Shown here in pieces: positions 37,235-45,487 of a DNA stretch of 64,000 nt. This DNA comes from Streptomyces venezuelae (GTDB lineage: Bacteria; Actinomycetota; Actinomycetes; Streptomycetales; Streptomycetaceae). A program made the position numbers and the translations under genes. Within the stretch, counting starts at the first letter, position 1. Each line of letters begins with the position of its first letter. Location: positions 496,001 to 560,000 of the forward strand of contig NZ_CP029193.1 in NCBI RefSeq assembly GCF_008642355.1. Direction: 5' to 3'. The notes under the pieces are model-generated. The model made no database searches and had not been told where the DNA came from. It saw only the letters and a program-made list of their open reading frames with translations.

Positions 37235-37612
37235 TTGCTGGTTCGCTCGGTTGAAGATGTCGTCGGAAGCGAATACGACGTGGACTGGGGCAACGGAACG
37301 AGCCGAAGGCTGCTCGTTCAGGCCGATGAATTGGGTTTCAGCCTGACCGAGACGTACGTACAGCCCGGCAGCGAGTCGTACCTCCGGTACGACAACCACC
37401 AAGAGGTCTGCTACTGCGTGTCCGGCGCCGGCTCCGTGGAGACGGCGGACGGCCTGTTCGACATCAAGCCGGGAATGCTGTACGCCCCGGGCATGGGCGA
37501 GCCGCACATACTCCGCTCGGAACACGGCATGACGCTGATGTGCGTCTTCTCTCCGGCCCTGCAAGGGCCGGAGAAGCATCTGCTCACTCCCGGTGTGCAT
37601 TCGAGCTACTAG
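37235..37612 (+). CDS. Ectoine-synthase-like cupin (predicted glutamine cyclase to 5-aminodihydropyrrole carboxylate)
   Basis: A 125-residue EctC-like cupin. The TTG at 37235 (reading MLVRSVEDVVGSEYDVDWGNG) is chosen because true EctC proteins begin exactly there (about 130 residues); the open frame extends to 37067, but that part has non-coding base composition. Conserved EctC blocks: GNGTSRRLLVQADELGFSLTET, YDNHQEVCYCVSGAGSVE and the C-terminal CVFSPALQGPE. No ectA or ectB is nearby. EctC is known to cyclise glutamine to a five-ring cyclic amidine, so in a pyrrolamide cluster it plausibly makes the head group. It heads a two-gene unit with the ATP-grasp gene. Confidence 0.85.
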   Translation: MLVRSVEDVVGSEYDVDWGNGTSRRLLVQADELGFSLTETYVQPGSESYLRYDNHQEVCYCVSGAGSVETADGLFDIKPGMLYAPGMGEPHILRSEHGMTLMCVFSPALQGPEKHLLTPGVHSSY

Positions 37613-37650
37613 GGGCCGTTGAGAGCCGCTGGGAAAGAAGGCAGGAAAGC

Positions 37651-38994
37651 ATGCCCGACACCATTGATCTGGTGGTCCCGAACGTCGTCGAGTTCAACCT
37701 GAAACGCGAACTGCTGGATTTCGACCCGGGTGTGGAAAACGACCTCGTCGAGCACGGCACGGGATACACCGATCAGTGTGTGTTCTGGAGTGCCGGGGAC
37801 CGCGTGCTCGTGCTGCCCGCCGGCTACTCCCAGGAGTGGCTGACGCACGTCCACGCCGGTCTCGGCAGTTCCGTGCCTGACGTCATATCCCCGTTGCCGC
37901 GCACCGGCCGTCTGATCCGCGACCTGCTCGACGACGACCGGGCGCTGGCCGCCCTCGCCGCCGCGACCGACGGGGTGCGGGAGGTGCGGCTCCTGTCCTT
38001 CGGCGCGTCGCCGGACCTGTACTCCCTCGCCTCCGTGCTCCGCAGTCAGGGGCGGGAGGTGCGCCTGGACGTGGCGGGACCGGAGCACTACTGGTCGTAC
38101 GAGTACCTGGAATCCAAGCTGTGCTGTGTCGACCTCGCCTCGCACATCCCCGGATTCCGCGTGCCGCGCGGCATCTCCGTCACCAGCTGGGAACAGCTCA
38201 AGGGCGCGGTCACCACGATCGTGGGCAACGGCGGTCGCGCCGTGGTCAAGAGCATGTACGGAGTGGGGGGTTACGGCTCCGCCGTCGCGCGGGGCGATGC
38301 CGACGGCACCGTACGGCGCTTCTGGCAGACCCTGCGCCGCGAGCCGTTCTTCGGCACGTTCCCGCTCACCGTGCAGGACTACATCGCGCACGGCACCGAC
38401 TGCCCCGCCGTGGACGTCCTCGTCGACGAGGGCGCGGTGCCGCGCATGGAGTACAGCATGCTCGGCGTCGACGGACTGCGGTACCGCAGCCTCGCACTCG
38501 GGCCCGGAGTCCTCGACCCGGACCTCGAGGAACGGCTCGCCGCGCTCGGCACCGCCGTCCACACGTTCGCGCAATCCCTCGGCTACCGGGGCTGGATGAC
38601 GGTCGACTGCCTCCGCGGCCTCGATGACGCGCTCTACGTCACCGAGATCAACGCCCGGCGCTCCGGCGCCATGCACGCCGTCGCCCTCGCGGAACGGTGG
38701 GCCGACGAGGTGCCGGTCGCGTACGTCAACGACGCGCTGCCCTTGCGACTGTCGGGCCCGGTGTCCTACGAGGAGCACATCCGGCCCGTCTTCGACGAAC
38801 TGTGGGCGCGCGGCGTCCGTGCCTACCCGTCGACCGTCCGCGCCCTCACGGGACACCGGCCCTCGCTGGGCATCGTCGTGTGCGCCAGGAGCGCGGCGGA
38901 CGGCGAACGCATCGCCACGGAGGCACACCGGGCCGTCAACGCCGCGGTCACCGCGGCCGGTGCCGGTCAGAAGAGGGCGGCCGCAGTGGGGTGA
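37651..38994 (+). CDS. ATP-grasp ligase (predicted head-group amide ligase)
   Basis: A 447-residue ATP-grasp enzyme with a pre-ATP-grasp N-terminal domain (VLPAGYSQEWLTHVHAGLG near 50-70). ATP-grasp signals: KSMYGVGGYGSAVARG near 205-220, the adenine lid region FPLTVQDYIAHGTDCPAVDVLVDEG near 240-265, and the metal-binding DALYVTEINARRSGAMH near 325-340. ATG at 37651 has CAGGAAAG upstream; it follows the cupin by 38 bases. An ATP-grasp ligase is reported to take part in anthelvencin assembly, joining the cyclic-amidine acid to carrier-bound aminopyrrole. The same role is inferred here. Confidence 0.85.
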   Translation: MPDTIDLVVPNVVEFNLKRELLDFDPGVENDLVEHGTGYTDQCVFWSAGDRVLVLPAGYSQEWLTHVHAGLGSSVPDVISPLPRTGRLIRDLLDDDRALAALAAATDGVREVRLLSFGASPDLYSLASVLRSQGREVRLDVAGPEHYWSYEYLESKLCCVDLASHIPGFRVPRGISVTSWEQLKGAVTTIVGNGGRAVVKSMYGVGGYGSAVARGDADGTVRRFWQTLRREPFFGTFPLTVQDYIAHGTDCPAVDVLVDEGAVPRMEYSMLGVDGLRYRSLALGPGVLDPDLEERLAALGTAVHTFAQSLGYRGWMTVDCLRGLDDALYVTEINARRSGAMHAVALAERWADEVPVAYVNDALPLRLSGPVSYEEHIRPVFDELWARGVRAYPSTVRALTGHRPSLGIVVCARSAADGERIATEAHRAVNAAVTAAGAGQKRAAAVG

Positions 38995-39010
38995 CCTTCT
39001 GCCGCCAGCA

Positions 39011-39062
39011 CGGGAAAGGGCGTCGGGCCGGGGCGGTTGCCCCGGCCCGACGCCCTTTCCCG
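39011..39062. terminator. Perfect 24-bp bidirectional terminator hairpin
   Basis: Bases 39011-39034 and 39039-39062 are perfect reverse complements with a GGTT loop. The hairpin sits 16 bases after the ATP-grasp stop and 16 bases beyond the carrier-protein stop of the opposing operon. It would end both converging transcripts. Confidence 0.92.
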
Positions 39063-39078
39063 GCTCACATGCCGCTGC

Positions 39079-39420
39079 TCACACGTGCGTGGAGTTCGCC
39101 GCACTCGGCGTGCCGCAGCCCTTCTCCGCGAGGAACTCCGCCTGTGTCATCGGCGTCGCGTTCTCGAAGAGGCGGTTGAGGAGTTCGCCCTCCCACTCCA
39201 CCGCTTCCACCTCGTCGACCCCGTACTCCGCCAGGATCCTCCCGATGGCCTGCAGCGCGAGGAGCGAATAGCCGCCCATCTCGAAGAAGTCGCTGTGGTG
39301 GACGTCGACGGAGTCGGGGCTCACCTCCAGGACCTGCGCCCAGATCCTGCGCACCACTTCCGCCGCCGCTTCCGCGTCGCCCGACGTGGACGGGGACTGA
39401 GCGGCCAGGTTGTCCGTCAC
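39079..39420 (-). CDS. Stand-alone peptidyl carrier protein
   Basis: A 113-residue free carrier protein. The phosphopantetheine site is Ser52 in DFFEMGGYSLLALQ, within a normal four-helix carrier fold (VVRRIWAQVLEVSPDSVDV before it). GTG at 39420 chosen because GGAGG lies five bases upstream. It is the last gene of the long minus-strand run, separated from the dehydrogenase gene by about 90 bases with its own ribosome site, so it may be made in excess. In pyrrolamide clusters one such protein carries the aminopyrrole thioester for all extension steps. Confidence 0.9.
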   Translation of the reverse strand: MTDNLAAQSPSTSGDAEAAAEVVRRIWAQVLEVSPDSVDVHHSDFFEMGGYSLLALQAIGRILAEYGVDEVEAVEWEGELLNRLFENATPMTQAEFLAEKGCGTPSAANSTHV

Positions 39421-39509
39421 TGTTCCTCCAGGTGTCTTGATGTGCGGCCATGTGCGGCTGATGTGTGGTTGGTCCGCGGTGGACGTGGGCGTCCGGGACG
39501 GTGGCGCCG

Positions 39510-40556
39510 TCATGGGATCAGCACCACCTTGCTGGCTTCGCCCGCGTCGAAGAGCCGGAAGCCCTCGGCGGCCTCCGACAGCGGCATCCGGTGCGAGATG
39601 AGGTACGTCGGGTCGACGCGGCCACCGCGCACCAGGTTCATCAGGGGCTCGAAGTCGCCGACGGGGTCGCCGACCGCGAAGCGCAGCGTGACCTCCTTGG
39701 CGAACGCGAGCCGGGTCGGCATGGGCATGGCGTCGGAGGCGTGGGCGCCCACGGCGCAGACCGTCCCGCGCGGGCGCACGACGTTCAGCGCGGTCAGCAG
39801 CGACGCGTCGGTGCCCACGGCCTCCAGGACGGCGTCCGCGCCACGTCCCTCGGTCAGGTCGGCGACCTGCCGTGCCACGTCGGGCGCCGCCGGCACCGGG
39901 TACGCGCCCCGTTCGGCGGCCAGTTTCCGCCGGCTCTCCAGCGGGTCGACGGCGAGCACCCTGGCGGCACCGAGCAGCCAGGCGACCTCCAGGGCCAGCA
40001 GGCCCACGGGCCCGCAGCCGACCACCGCCACCGTGTCCCCGGGACGCACCCCGGCGCCCACGGCGCACGCGTACCCGGTGGCGAGGACGTCGCCGACGAA
40101 CAGCGCCCGCTCGTCGCCGACGTCGTCGGGGATCGGGAACAGCACGGTGTCGGCGAACGGCACCCGCACGAACTCGGCGTGCCCGCCCGCGTAGGCCCGC
40201 GTGCCCACCACGGTCGCATAGCCGAACAGGCCCACCCGGTCGCACTGGTAGTGCCAGCCGTGGCGGCAGGACCGGCAGTGCCCGCACGCGATGATGTCCG
40301 AGGCGACGACCCGGTCACCGGCGCGGAGGCCGCGTACCTCGGGGCCGGTCTCCTCGACCACGCCGGTGAACTCGTGGCCCGTGACCGTTCCCGCCGGGAA
40401 GCCGTCGATCTCGCCGCGGTACGGGTGGAGGTCGGTGCCGCAGATCGCGCTGCGCACGACCCGGACGACGGCGTCCCGGGGCTCCTCGACACGGGGCATG
40501 GCGACGTCGTCCGCGACCTCCGCGCGGCGTGTGCCGTGCCATCGCAGCGCTCTCAT
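39510..40556 (-). CDS. Zinc-dependent alcohol dehydrogenase (pyrrole-pathway dehydrogenase)
   Basis: A 348-residue medium-chain dehydrogenase. Catalytic zinc ligands: Cys in SAICGTDLH near 39 and His-Glu in TGHEFTGVVEE near 61. Structural zinc: four Cys in CGHCRSCRHGWHYQC near 90-104. NAD(P) Rossmann motif: VVGCGPVGLLALEVA near 170. ATG at 40556 overlaps the condensation-gene stop. Pyrrolamide clusters carry one such enzyme, thought to act on a sugar-derived intermediate of acetamidopyrrole carboxylate; the exact step here is inferred. Confidence 0.9.
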   Translation of the reverse strand: MRALRWHGTRRAEVADDVAMPRVEEPRDAVVRVVRSAICGTDLHPYRGEIDGFPAGTVTGHEFTGVVEETGPEVRGLRAGDRVVASDIIACGHCRSCRHGWHYQCDRVGLFGYATVVGTRAYAGGHAEFVRVPFADTVLFPIPDDVGDERALFVGDVLATGYACAVGAGVRPGDTVAVVGCGPVGLLALEVAWLLGAARVLAVDPLESRRKLAAERGAYPVPAAPDVARQVADLTEGRGADAVLEAVGTDASLLTALNVVRPRGTVCAVGAHASDAMPMPTRLAFAKEVTLRFAVGDPVGDFEPLMNLVRGGRVDPTYLISHRMPLSEAAEGFRLFDAGEASKVVLIP

Positions 40557-41887
40557 GCGTCCTCCAGTTCACGGCAGCCTGCGTCGAGCTCCTCGTGCAG
40601 GTCGTCGAGGAGGCGTGCGGCGGCCTTGTCGTCGTACTGGGCCGGGTCGTATGCCAGCAGGACGCGCAGTGCGCCCGCCTCCTCGAAGAAGCCGAGGTCC
40701 AAGGGGTGCGCCGAGAAGGGGTCGTGGTTGATGGGCGTCGTGTCGAGGCCTTCGAGGGCGGGCGGCACCTCCGGTGCGGTCTGGAAGGTGACGCAGGCGC
40801 CGATCACCGGCCGGAAGCCGGGCCGCCACAGCCCGAGGACCTGCACGAGCCGCTCGAACGGCATGTCACGGTGGGTGTAGGCGCCGATCAGGTTCCGGCG
40901 GACCCGGTGCAGCAGGTCGCGGAAGTCCGCGTCCGCGGCCACGTGGGTCCGTACCGGCAGCAGGTTCACGAAGAGGCCGACGGCCTTCTCGAACTCGGCG
41001 CTGCTGCGGAATCCGCCGCGCGTGCCCACGAGGATGTCGTCGGTGTCGACATGGCGACGCAGCATGCGCTTGGAGGCGGCGAGCAGCAGCATGAAGAGGG
41101 AGACGTGCTCACGCCGTGCGGTCGCTTGCAGCCGGTCGTACAGGGGCTGGGGAACGGCCGTCCACTGGGTGCGCGAGGGTTCTTCGGCCTCCGGAGGCGC
41201 CGAGGGAGGCCCCGAGGGGGATGCCGGAGGAGATGCCAGGGTGAGCGGAGGCAAGGGGGACGCGGTCGCCAGCACCTCCTTCCAGTAGGCGAGTTGTTTC
41301 GCACCGGCCGGACCGTCGAGCCACTCATGCTGCCGTCGCGCGAAGTCCCCGTACTGGGCGGGCACCGGCGGGAGGGGCGAGGGGCGCCCGTGCAGGTGTG
41401 CGGTGTAGAGCTGCTCCAGTTCCCGGAGGATCACCACCCACCACGACCAGGCGTCGGAGACCAGGTGGTGCGAGGAGACGCGGAGGATGTGCTCGCGCGG
41501 CCCGAGGCCGAGCAGCGCCGCCCGCACCACGGGCCCGCGGACCAGGTCGAAGGGGCGCCGCAGGTCCTCCGCCAGGAACCGTGCCGCCGCCGCCTCGCGT
41601 TCCGCCTCGGGGAGCGCGGTGAGATCCGTCAGGGGCAGCGGCACCTCGACCCGTGGGACCACGCGCTGGACGGGGAGGCCGGCCACGACGGGGAAGCAGG
41701 TGCGCAGCGCCTCGTGCCGGTCGACGACGTCCTCGATGGCCGCCCGCAGGGCCGCCGCGTCGAGGTCGCCGACGAGACGGAAGGTCACGGCGACGGTGTG
41801 GCGGGCGTGTCCGGCGCGGCGCTCCAGGAACCACATGCCCTGCTGGGCGTACGAGAGCGGGGCGTCGCCGCGCGGGGCGGTACTCAT
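40553..41887 (-). CDS. Stand-alone NRPS condensation protein (first copy)
   Basis: A 444-residue free condensation domain forming an amide bond between carrier-bound and free or bound units. The core motif is H140-H141-L-V-S-D145-A146, i.e. HHxxxD with the usual Gly replaced by Ala. Other C-domain marks: APLSYAQQGMWFLER at the start, RHEALRTCF near 58, and VGLFVNLLPVR near 300. A Pro/Ser/Glu-rich loop (about 205-230) is an unusual insertion. ATG at 41887 overlaps the methyltransferase stop; a GTG four codons earlier is less likely. It is coupled to the dehydrogenase downstream. Confidence 0.9.
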   Translation of the reverse strand: MSTAPRGDAPLSYAQQGMWFLERRAGHARHTVAVTFRLVGDLDAAALRAAIEDVVDRHEALRTCFPVVAGLPVQRVVPRVEVPLPLTDLTALPEAEREAAAARFLAEDLRRPFDLVRGPVVRAALLGLGPREHILRVSSHHLVSDAWSWWVVILRELEQLYTAHLHGRPSPLPPVPAQYGDFARRQHEWLDGPAGAKQLAYWKEVLATASPLPPLTLASPPASPSGPPSAPPEAEEPSRTQWTAVPQPLYDRLQATARREHVSLFMLLLAASKRMLRRHVDTDDILVGTRGGFRSSAEFEKAVGLFVNLLPVRTHVAADADFRDLLHRVRRNLIGAYTHRDMPFERLVQVLGLWRPGFRPVIGACVTFQTAPEVPPALEGLDTTPINHDPFSAHPLDLGFFEEAGALRVLLAYDPAQYDDKAAARLLDDLHEELDAGCRELEDA

Positions 41888-42690
41888 TTGACGCCCCACG
41901 TGAACAGCCAGCGCCGGGGCACCCCGCTCAGTTCCAGTTCCTCGAAGGTGGTGCGCAGGCCCCGGATCAGCGCGTCGGAGCCGAGGGCGAGGTCACTGAT
42001 GCCGGTGGCCCCCTCGATGAACACCGAGTACGCGCAGAGCGCCTCCCAGTCTGCGAGCGTCCACGTGTACTCGGCCTCCTCGGACTTGGTCTGGGAGAAC
42101 CCCGCGTCGGCGAAGAGGTCTTCGTGCTGTCGCGGTGTGAGCGTCTGCATCGCCACGGGCCGCTCGCGCACGAGGACGAGGTCCGTGCCGCGGTCCCGCA
42201 GGACGGCGCGGGTGGCGCGCAGCCAGTGGGTGTAGAAGGGCCGGGTCCCGGGGAGCACGGCCCCCTCGTAGAAGAGGGTGTTCAGGGCGCAGCGTCCGCC
42301 CGGGGCGAGGAGGCGGTGACACCCGGCGAGCACCGCGCCGCGCTCGTCGGCCGGGATCTGGTGCATGACGTTGCTCAGGACGGCGACGTCCACCGGTCCG
42401 GTCAGGGACTCGACGTCCTGGGCGCGCCCTTGCACGAAGCGCACCTTGGGGTCGGTCAACCGGGCTCGCGCGATGGTGAGTTCGTGTTCCGACGGGTCGA
42501 TGCCGATGATGGAGCCGACGTGCGCGGAGCGTTCCAGGAGGAGTTCGGTGGCGAGGCCCGAGCCGCATCCGACGTCGGCGACGACGCCGCCCTCCGGGGC
42601 TTCGCAGATGTCGACCAGACGCTGGGTGACGTCGCCGTACAGGGGGCGGCGCGACATCGCGTCGAACTCGTATCCGTGGACGAAGGTCAT
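41884..42690 (-). CDS. Class I SAM-dependent methyltransferase
   Basis: A 268-residue methyltransferase. Motif I VVADVGCGSGLATELL lies near residues 35-50, the acidic residue after beta-2 is in IIGIDPSEHEL, and motif IV VDVAVLSNVMHQIP is near 100. The C-terminal half (YTWTLADWEALCAYSVFIEGATG) probably forms the substrate lid. In pyrrolamide clusters a methyltransferase of this kind N-methylates pyrrole rings, and that role is proposed here. It starts 11 bases after the amidohydrolase stop, and its stop overlaps the condensation start. Confidence 0.87.
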   Translation of the reverse strand: MTFVHGYEFDAMSRRPLYGDVTQRLVDICEAPEGGVVADVGCGSGLATELLLERSAHVGSIIGIDPSEHELTIARARLTDPKVRFVQGRAQDVESLTGPVDVAVLSNVMHQIPADERGAVLAGCHRLLAPGGRCALNTLFYEGAVLPGTRPFYTHWLRATRAVLRDRGTDLVLVRERPVAMQTLTPRQHEDLFADAGFSQTKSEEAEYTWTLADWEALCAYSVFIEGATGISDLALGSDALIRGLRTTFEELELSGVPRRWLFTWGVK

Positions 42691-42701
42691 GACACCTCAA
42701 G

Positions 42702-43604
42702 TCATCGGTGGGGTGGGGGGACCGGAGCAGCGTGCGGTGCGGTGGGGGCGAGCAGCCGCGCCGCCGTGCCGCCCATGAGGTCCTCGTACTCACGCGGTGA
42801 GAGCGGGTCGCTGCCGTCGGGCCACGGCCCGGGGTCGCGGGCCAGTTCCGCCGTGCGGGCCACGGACCCGGTCATGGACGCGAAGGGGAAGTCGGTGCCC
42901 CACAGGAGCCGGTCGAGGACGCCGCGGTCGCGGGCGTGGGCCAGGGCCCTGGCCACGACGGCGGGCGGCTGGTAGGAGCCGAAGATGGACAGGTCCGCGT
43001 AGAGGTCCGGGTGTCGGGCGAGCAGTTCGACGCAGGGGCCGGTCCAAGGGGTGCCGAGGTGGGCCAGGATCACCTTCAGGCCGGGGAAGTCCTTGGCCAC
43101 CTGTTCGACGAGGAGCGGGGAGAAGAAGCGGGGGGCCGCGTTGCGGGAGGGCGTGTAGCCGGTGTGGATCAGGACGGGGATGTCCAGTTCCGCGGCGGTC
43201 TCGTAGACGTCGTACCACCGGCGGTCGGCGGGTGACATGCGCAGGTAGCAGGGGGCTGTCTTCAGTCCGCGCAGGCCCAGATCGGTGACGGCCTCGCGCA
43301 GGCGCTCCGCCGCGCCGGGGGTGCCCGCGTCCACGGAGGCGAAGCCCGTCAGGCGGTCGGGGTGGCGGGCGCACAGGTCGGCGACGAACTCGTTCGGCAC
43401 CGAGAACCCCTCGACGCGCCGCACGTCGAAGGCGAGCAGGAAGACGCGGTCGACGCCCGCGGCGTCCATCTCGGCGAGCAGCTTGGCCTCGGGCGCGGTG
43501 AGGTCCTCGGGCGCCAGGTCGGTGGTGGCCGTCATCTGTTCGGCGAAGCGGGCCGTGTAGTGGCGGTAGTACTCCCCCGCGTGCACGTGGGCGTCGATGA
43601 TCAC
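42702..43604 (-). CDS. Amidohydrolase-2 family TIM-barrel hydrolase (predicted pyrrole deacylase)
   Basis: A 300-residue metal-dependent hydrolase. Metal ligands by motif: H-x-H in IIDAHVHAGEYY (residues 5 and 7), His in IPVLIHTGYTPS near 140, His in VILAHLGTPWTG near 173, and catalytic Asp in LLWGTDFPF near 235. GTG at 43604 overlaps the glycoside-hydrolase stop (GTGA). In congocidine and distamycin pathways an amidohydrolase removes the N-acetyl or formyl group from the pyrrole amine before the next condensation; this is the likely equivalent. Confidence 0.86.
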   Translation of the reverse strand: MIIDAHVHAGEYYRHYTARFAEQMTATTDLAPEDLTAPEAKLLAEMDAAGVDRVFLLAFDVRRVEGFSVPNEFVADLCARHPDRLTGFASVDAGTPGAAERLREAVTDLGLRGLKTAPCYLRMSPADRRWYDVYETAAELDIPVLIHTGYTPSRNAAPRFFSPLLVEQVAKDFPGLKVILAHLGTPWTGPCVELLARHPDLYADLSIFGSYQPPAVVARALAHARDRGVLDRLLWGTDFPFASMTGSVARTAELARDPGPWPDGSDPLSPREYEDLMGGTAARLLAPTAPHAAPVPPPHR

Positions 43605-45487
43605 GGCTGCCGCCCCTCGGGCCGCTGCGGCTCGTCGCCGTGCCAGAACAGCAGGCGTACGTCCTTGGGTTCGAGGTGGAGCGGCTTCTCGCTCTCCGTG
43701 GTGCCGTCCGCCGTGTGGCGCCGCAGGACCGTGTCCACCGGTTCGGGGGCGTGGTTGATGACAACGCCGCAGCGTTCGTCGCCGCGTCCGAGGACCGTGG
43801 TCTCCACCGACGGGTCCTCCGCGGTGAGCGGCGCGCGGACGCCCGCTTGCTCGGCGACCGCTTCGTACAGCCGGTGCCAGTCGGTTTCGTCCAGGCGGTA
43901 GGGGGCGTTGAGCTGCGCCTCCAGGGGGGCGTTGAGGTAGTAGACGCTGCCTTCGCCGAGGCGGTGGCGGGTCAGGGCGGGTGAACCGTCGGCGAACGCG
44001 GCCAGTGTCTCGGCGCCCGCCGTGTCGATCACCGGGATCGGGCCCGTGTCCCAGCGCAGCGGGAAGCGCGTGCCCGCCCAGGTGAACTCGGCGTGGGTGT
44101 CGTCGGCGCGTGTGAAGTCCCGTACGCGGATGCCGAAGAGGTCCTCGTCGCCGGCGGCGTCGAGGAGGCTGCCGGTGGAGTACAGCAGCACTCCCCCGGC
44201 GCTGACGTACCGGGCCAGGCGGCGGCGGTCCGGCAGCGACAGCGTACGCGCGGAGGGGCAGATCACCAGCGCGTGCCGCTCCAGCTCCGGGTCGCGTCCA
44301 GTGAACTCATAGGGCAGATGGGCCTGTTGAAGGAGGAGGTGGGCGTAGAAGGCGGCGGGTGCGTCGCTGCCCGAGGGCGTCAGGTATCCGGCTTCCTCCT
44401 GCTCCTCGGCCTCGGGGACGAACACGCCCACCGGGGCGGGCAGTGGCCTGAACCCGGCGAGTTCCCCGGTCACGCGCCGGATGAACTCCCGGTACTCGGC
44501 GAGGACGGGCTTCTCGCCGCCGTCCGCGTCCAGGAGGCCGACGCGCCGCTCGTTGGGCCGCAGCGCGTAGGGCTTGCGCTCGGTGGTGAAGTCCTGCCAG
44601 CACCAGACGGCGGTGCCGACGGCACCCGCCGCGAACGCGGAGTGGGAGGCGGCCCGCAGGTACCGCGCGGCGGTGGTCCCGTCGCAGCCGTAGCTGCCCA
44701 GCTCGTCGACGTAGACCGGCCGGTGGGCGCTGCCCCGCCGCACCAGGTAGGGCACGAAGGCGGTGGCCTTGCGGGCCGCGACGGACTCGACGTGGAACGG
44801 CGTCCACACCGGGAAGCCGTGCAGCCCCACCATGTCGAGGCTGTCGGCGTGCTCGGGGCGGAAGGCGTGGCCGCCGAGGACCGCGGAGGGCTCGTTGGCC
44901 TGGAGGACCAGGGCGTCCGGGTCGGCGTCGCGGATCGACGAGGCGAGCATTCCCCACCACGCGCGCACCTCGTCGGGCCCGAGGGAGGCGGACGACCTGG
45001 AGTCGACGTGGATCACCTCGTCGCCCAGGTCGTACGCGAGGACGTTCGGCTCGTCCCGGAGCTCGGCGGCGATGTGGTGGACGAAGGCGCGTTGCCGCTC
45101 GCGCAGGTCCGGGTCGCGCCACAGGTCGCGGCCGTCGCGCCACGGCAGGTCGAACCGCTGGCCGTTCATCCAGATCGTCAGGAGGGAGGGCAGGCACAGC
45201 AGGCCGTGCCGCCGCGCCGTCCGGACGAGCTCCCGCAGCCGGTCCGTCGCCGTGGAGTCGTAGACGCCTTCCTTGGGTTCGAAGTCGGCCCAGAAGACGA
45301 AGAACCGCACGGTGTTCAGGCCCTCCGCCGCCATCCGCCGGAAGTCGTCGTCGATGCGGTCGCCGTCCCACTCCCGCCAGTACTCGCACCCGGTCGGCGA
45401 GGGGTGATAGTTGACGCCGACACTGACGTACGGGTGCCCGTCCCGGTACAGGGCGCCGTCGGCGAACGTGACGCGCCCGCCGCTCAC
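43601..45487 (-). CDS. Glycoside hydrolase, clan-A (GH5/GH42-like) cytoplasmic enzyme
   Basis: A 628-residue enzyme with no signal peptide. An N-terminal TIM barrel (VSVGVNYHPSPTGCEYWREW, LNTVRFFVFWADFEP) carries a putative acid/base Glu in YDLGDEVIH near 165 and nucleophile in YVDELGSYG near 265. A beta-galactosidase-type trimerisation/flavodoxin-like domain follows (HALVICPSARTLSLPDRRRLARYV). GTG at 45487 overlaps the aminotransferase stop. Intracellular location and operon position suggest it releases a sugar from a biosynthetic intermediate made by the adjacent glycosyltransferase, as proposed for acetamidopyrrole biosynthesis. Confidence 0.83.
   Translation of the reverse strand: MSGGRVTFADGALYRDGHPYVSVGVNYHPSPTGCEYWREWDGDRIDDDFRRMAAEGLNTVRFFVFWADFEPKEGVYDSTATDRLRELVRTARRHGLLCLPSLLTIWMNGQRFDLPWRDGRDLWRDPDLRERQRAFVHHIAAELRDEPNVLAYDLGDEVIHVDSRSSASLGPDEVRAWWGMLASSIRDADPDALVLQANEPSAVLGGHAFRPEHADSLDMVGLHGFPVWTPFHVESVAARKATAFVPYLVRRGSAHRPVYVDELGSYGCDGTTAARYLRAASHSAFAAGAVGTAVWCWQDFTTERKPYALRPNERRVGLLDADGGEKPVLAEYREFIRRVTGELAGFRPLPAPVGVFVPEAEEQEEAGYLTPSGSDAPAAFYAHLLLQQAHLPYEFTGRDPELERHALVICPSARTLSLPDRRRLARYVSAGGVLLYSTGSLLDAAGDEDLFGIRVRDFTRADDTHAEFTWAGTRFPLRWDTGPIPVIDTAGAETLAAFADGSPALTRHRLGEGSVYYLNAPLEAQLNAPYRLDETDWHRLYEAVAEQAGVRAPLTAEDPSVETTVLGRGDERCGVVINHAPEPVDTVLRRHTADGTTESEKPLHLEPKDVRLLFWHGDEPQRPEGRQP

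Noticed and set aside
37235..37612. Part of an ectoine biosynthesis operon
   Set aside because: No ectA, ectB or ectD is nearby, and the partner is an ATP-grasp ligase; context is a specialised-metabolite cluster.
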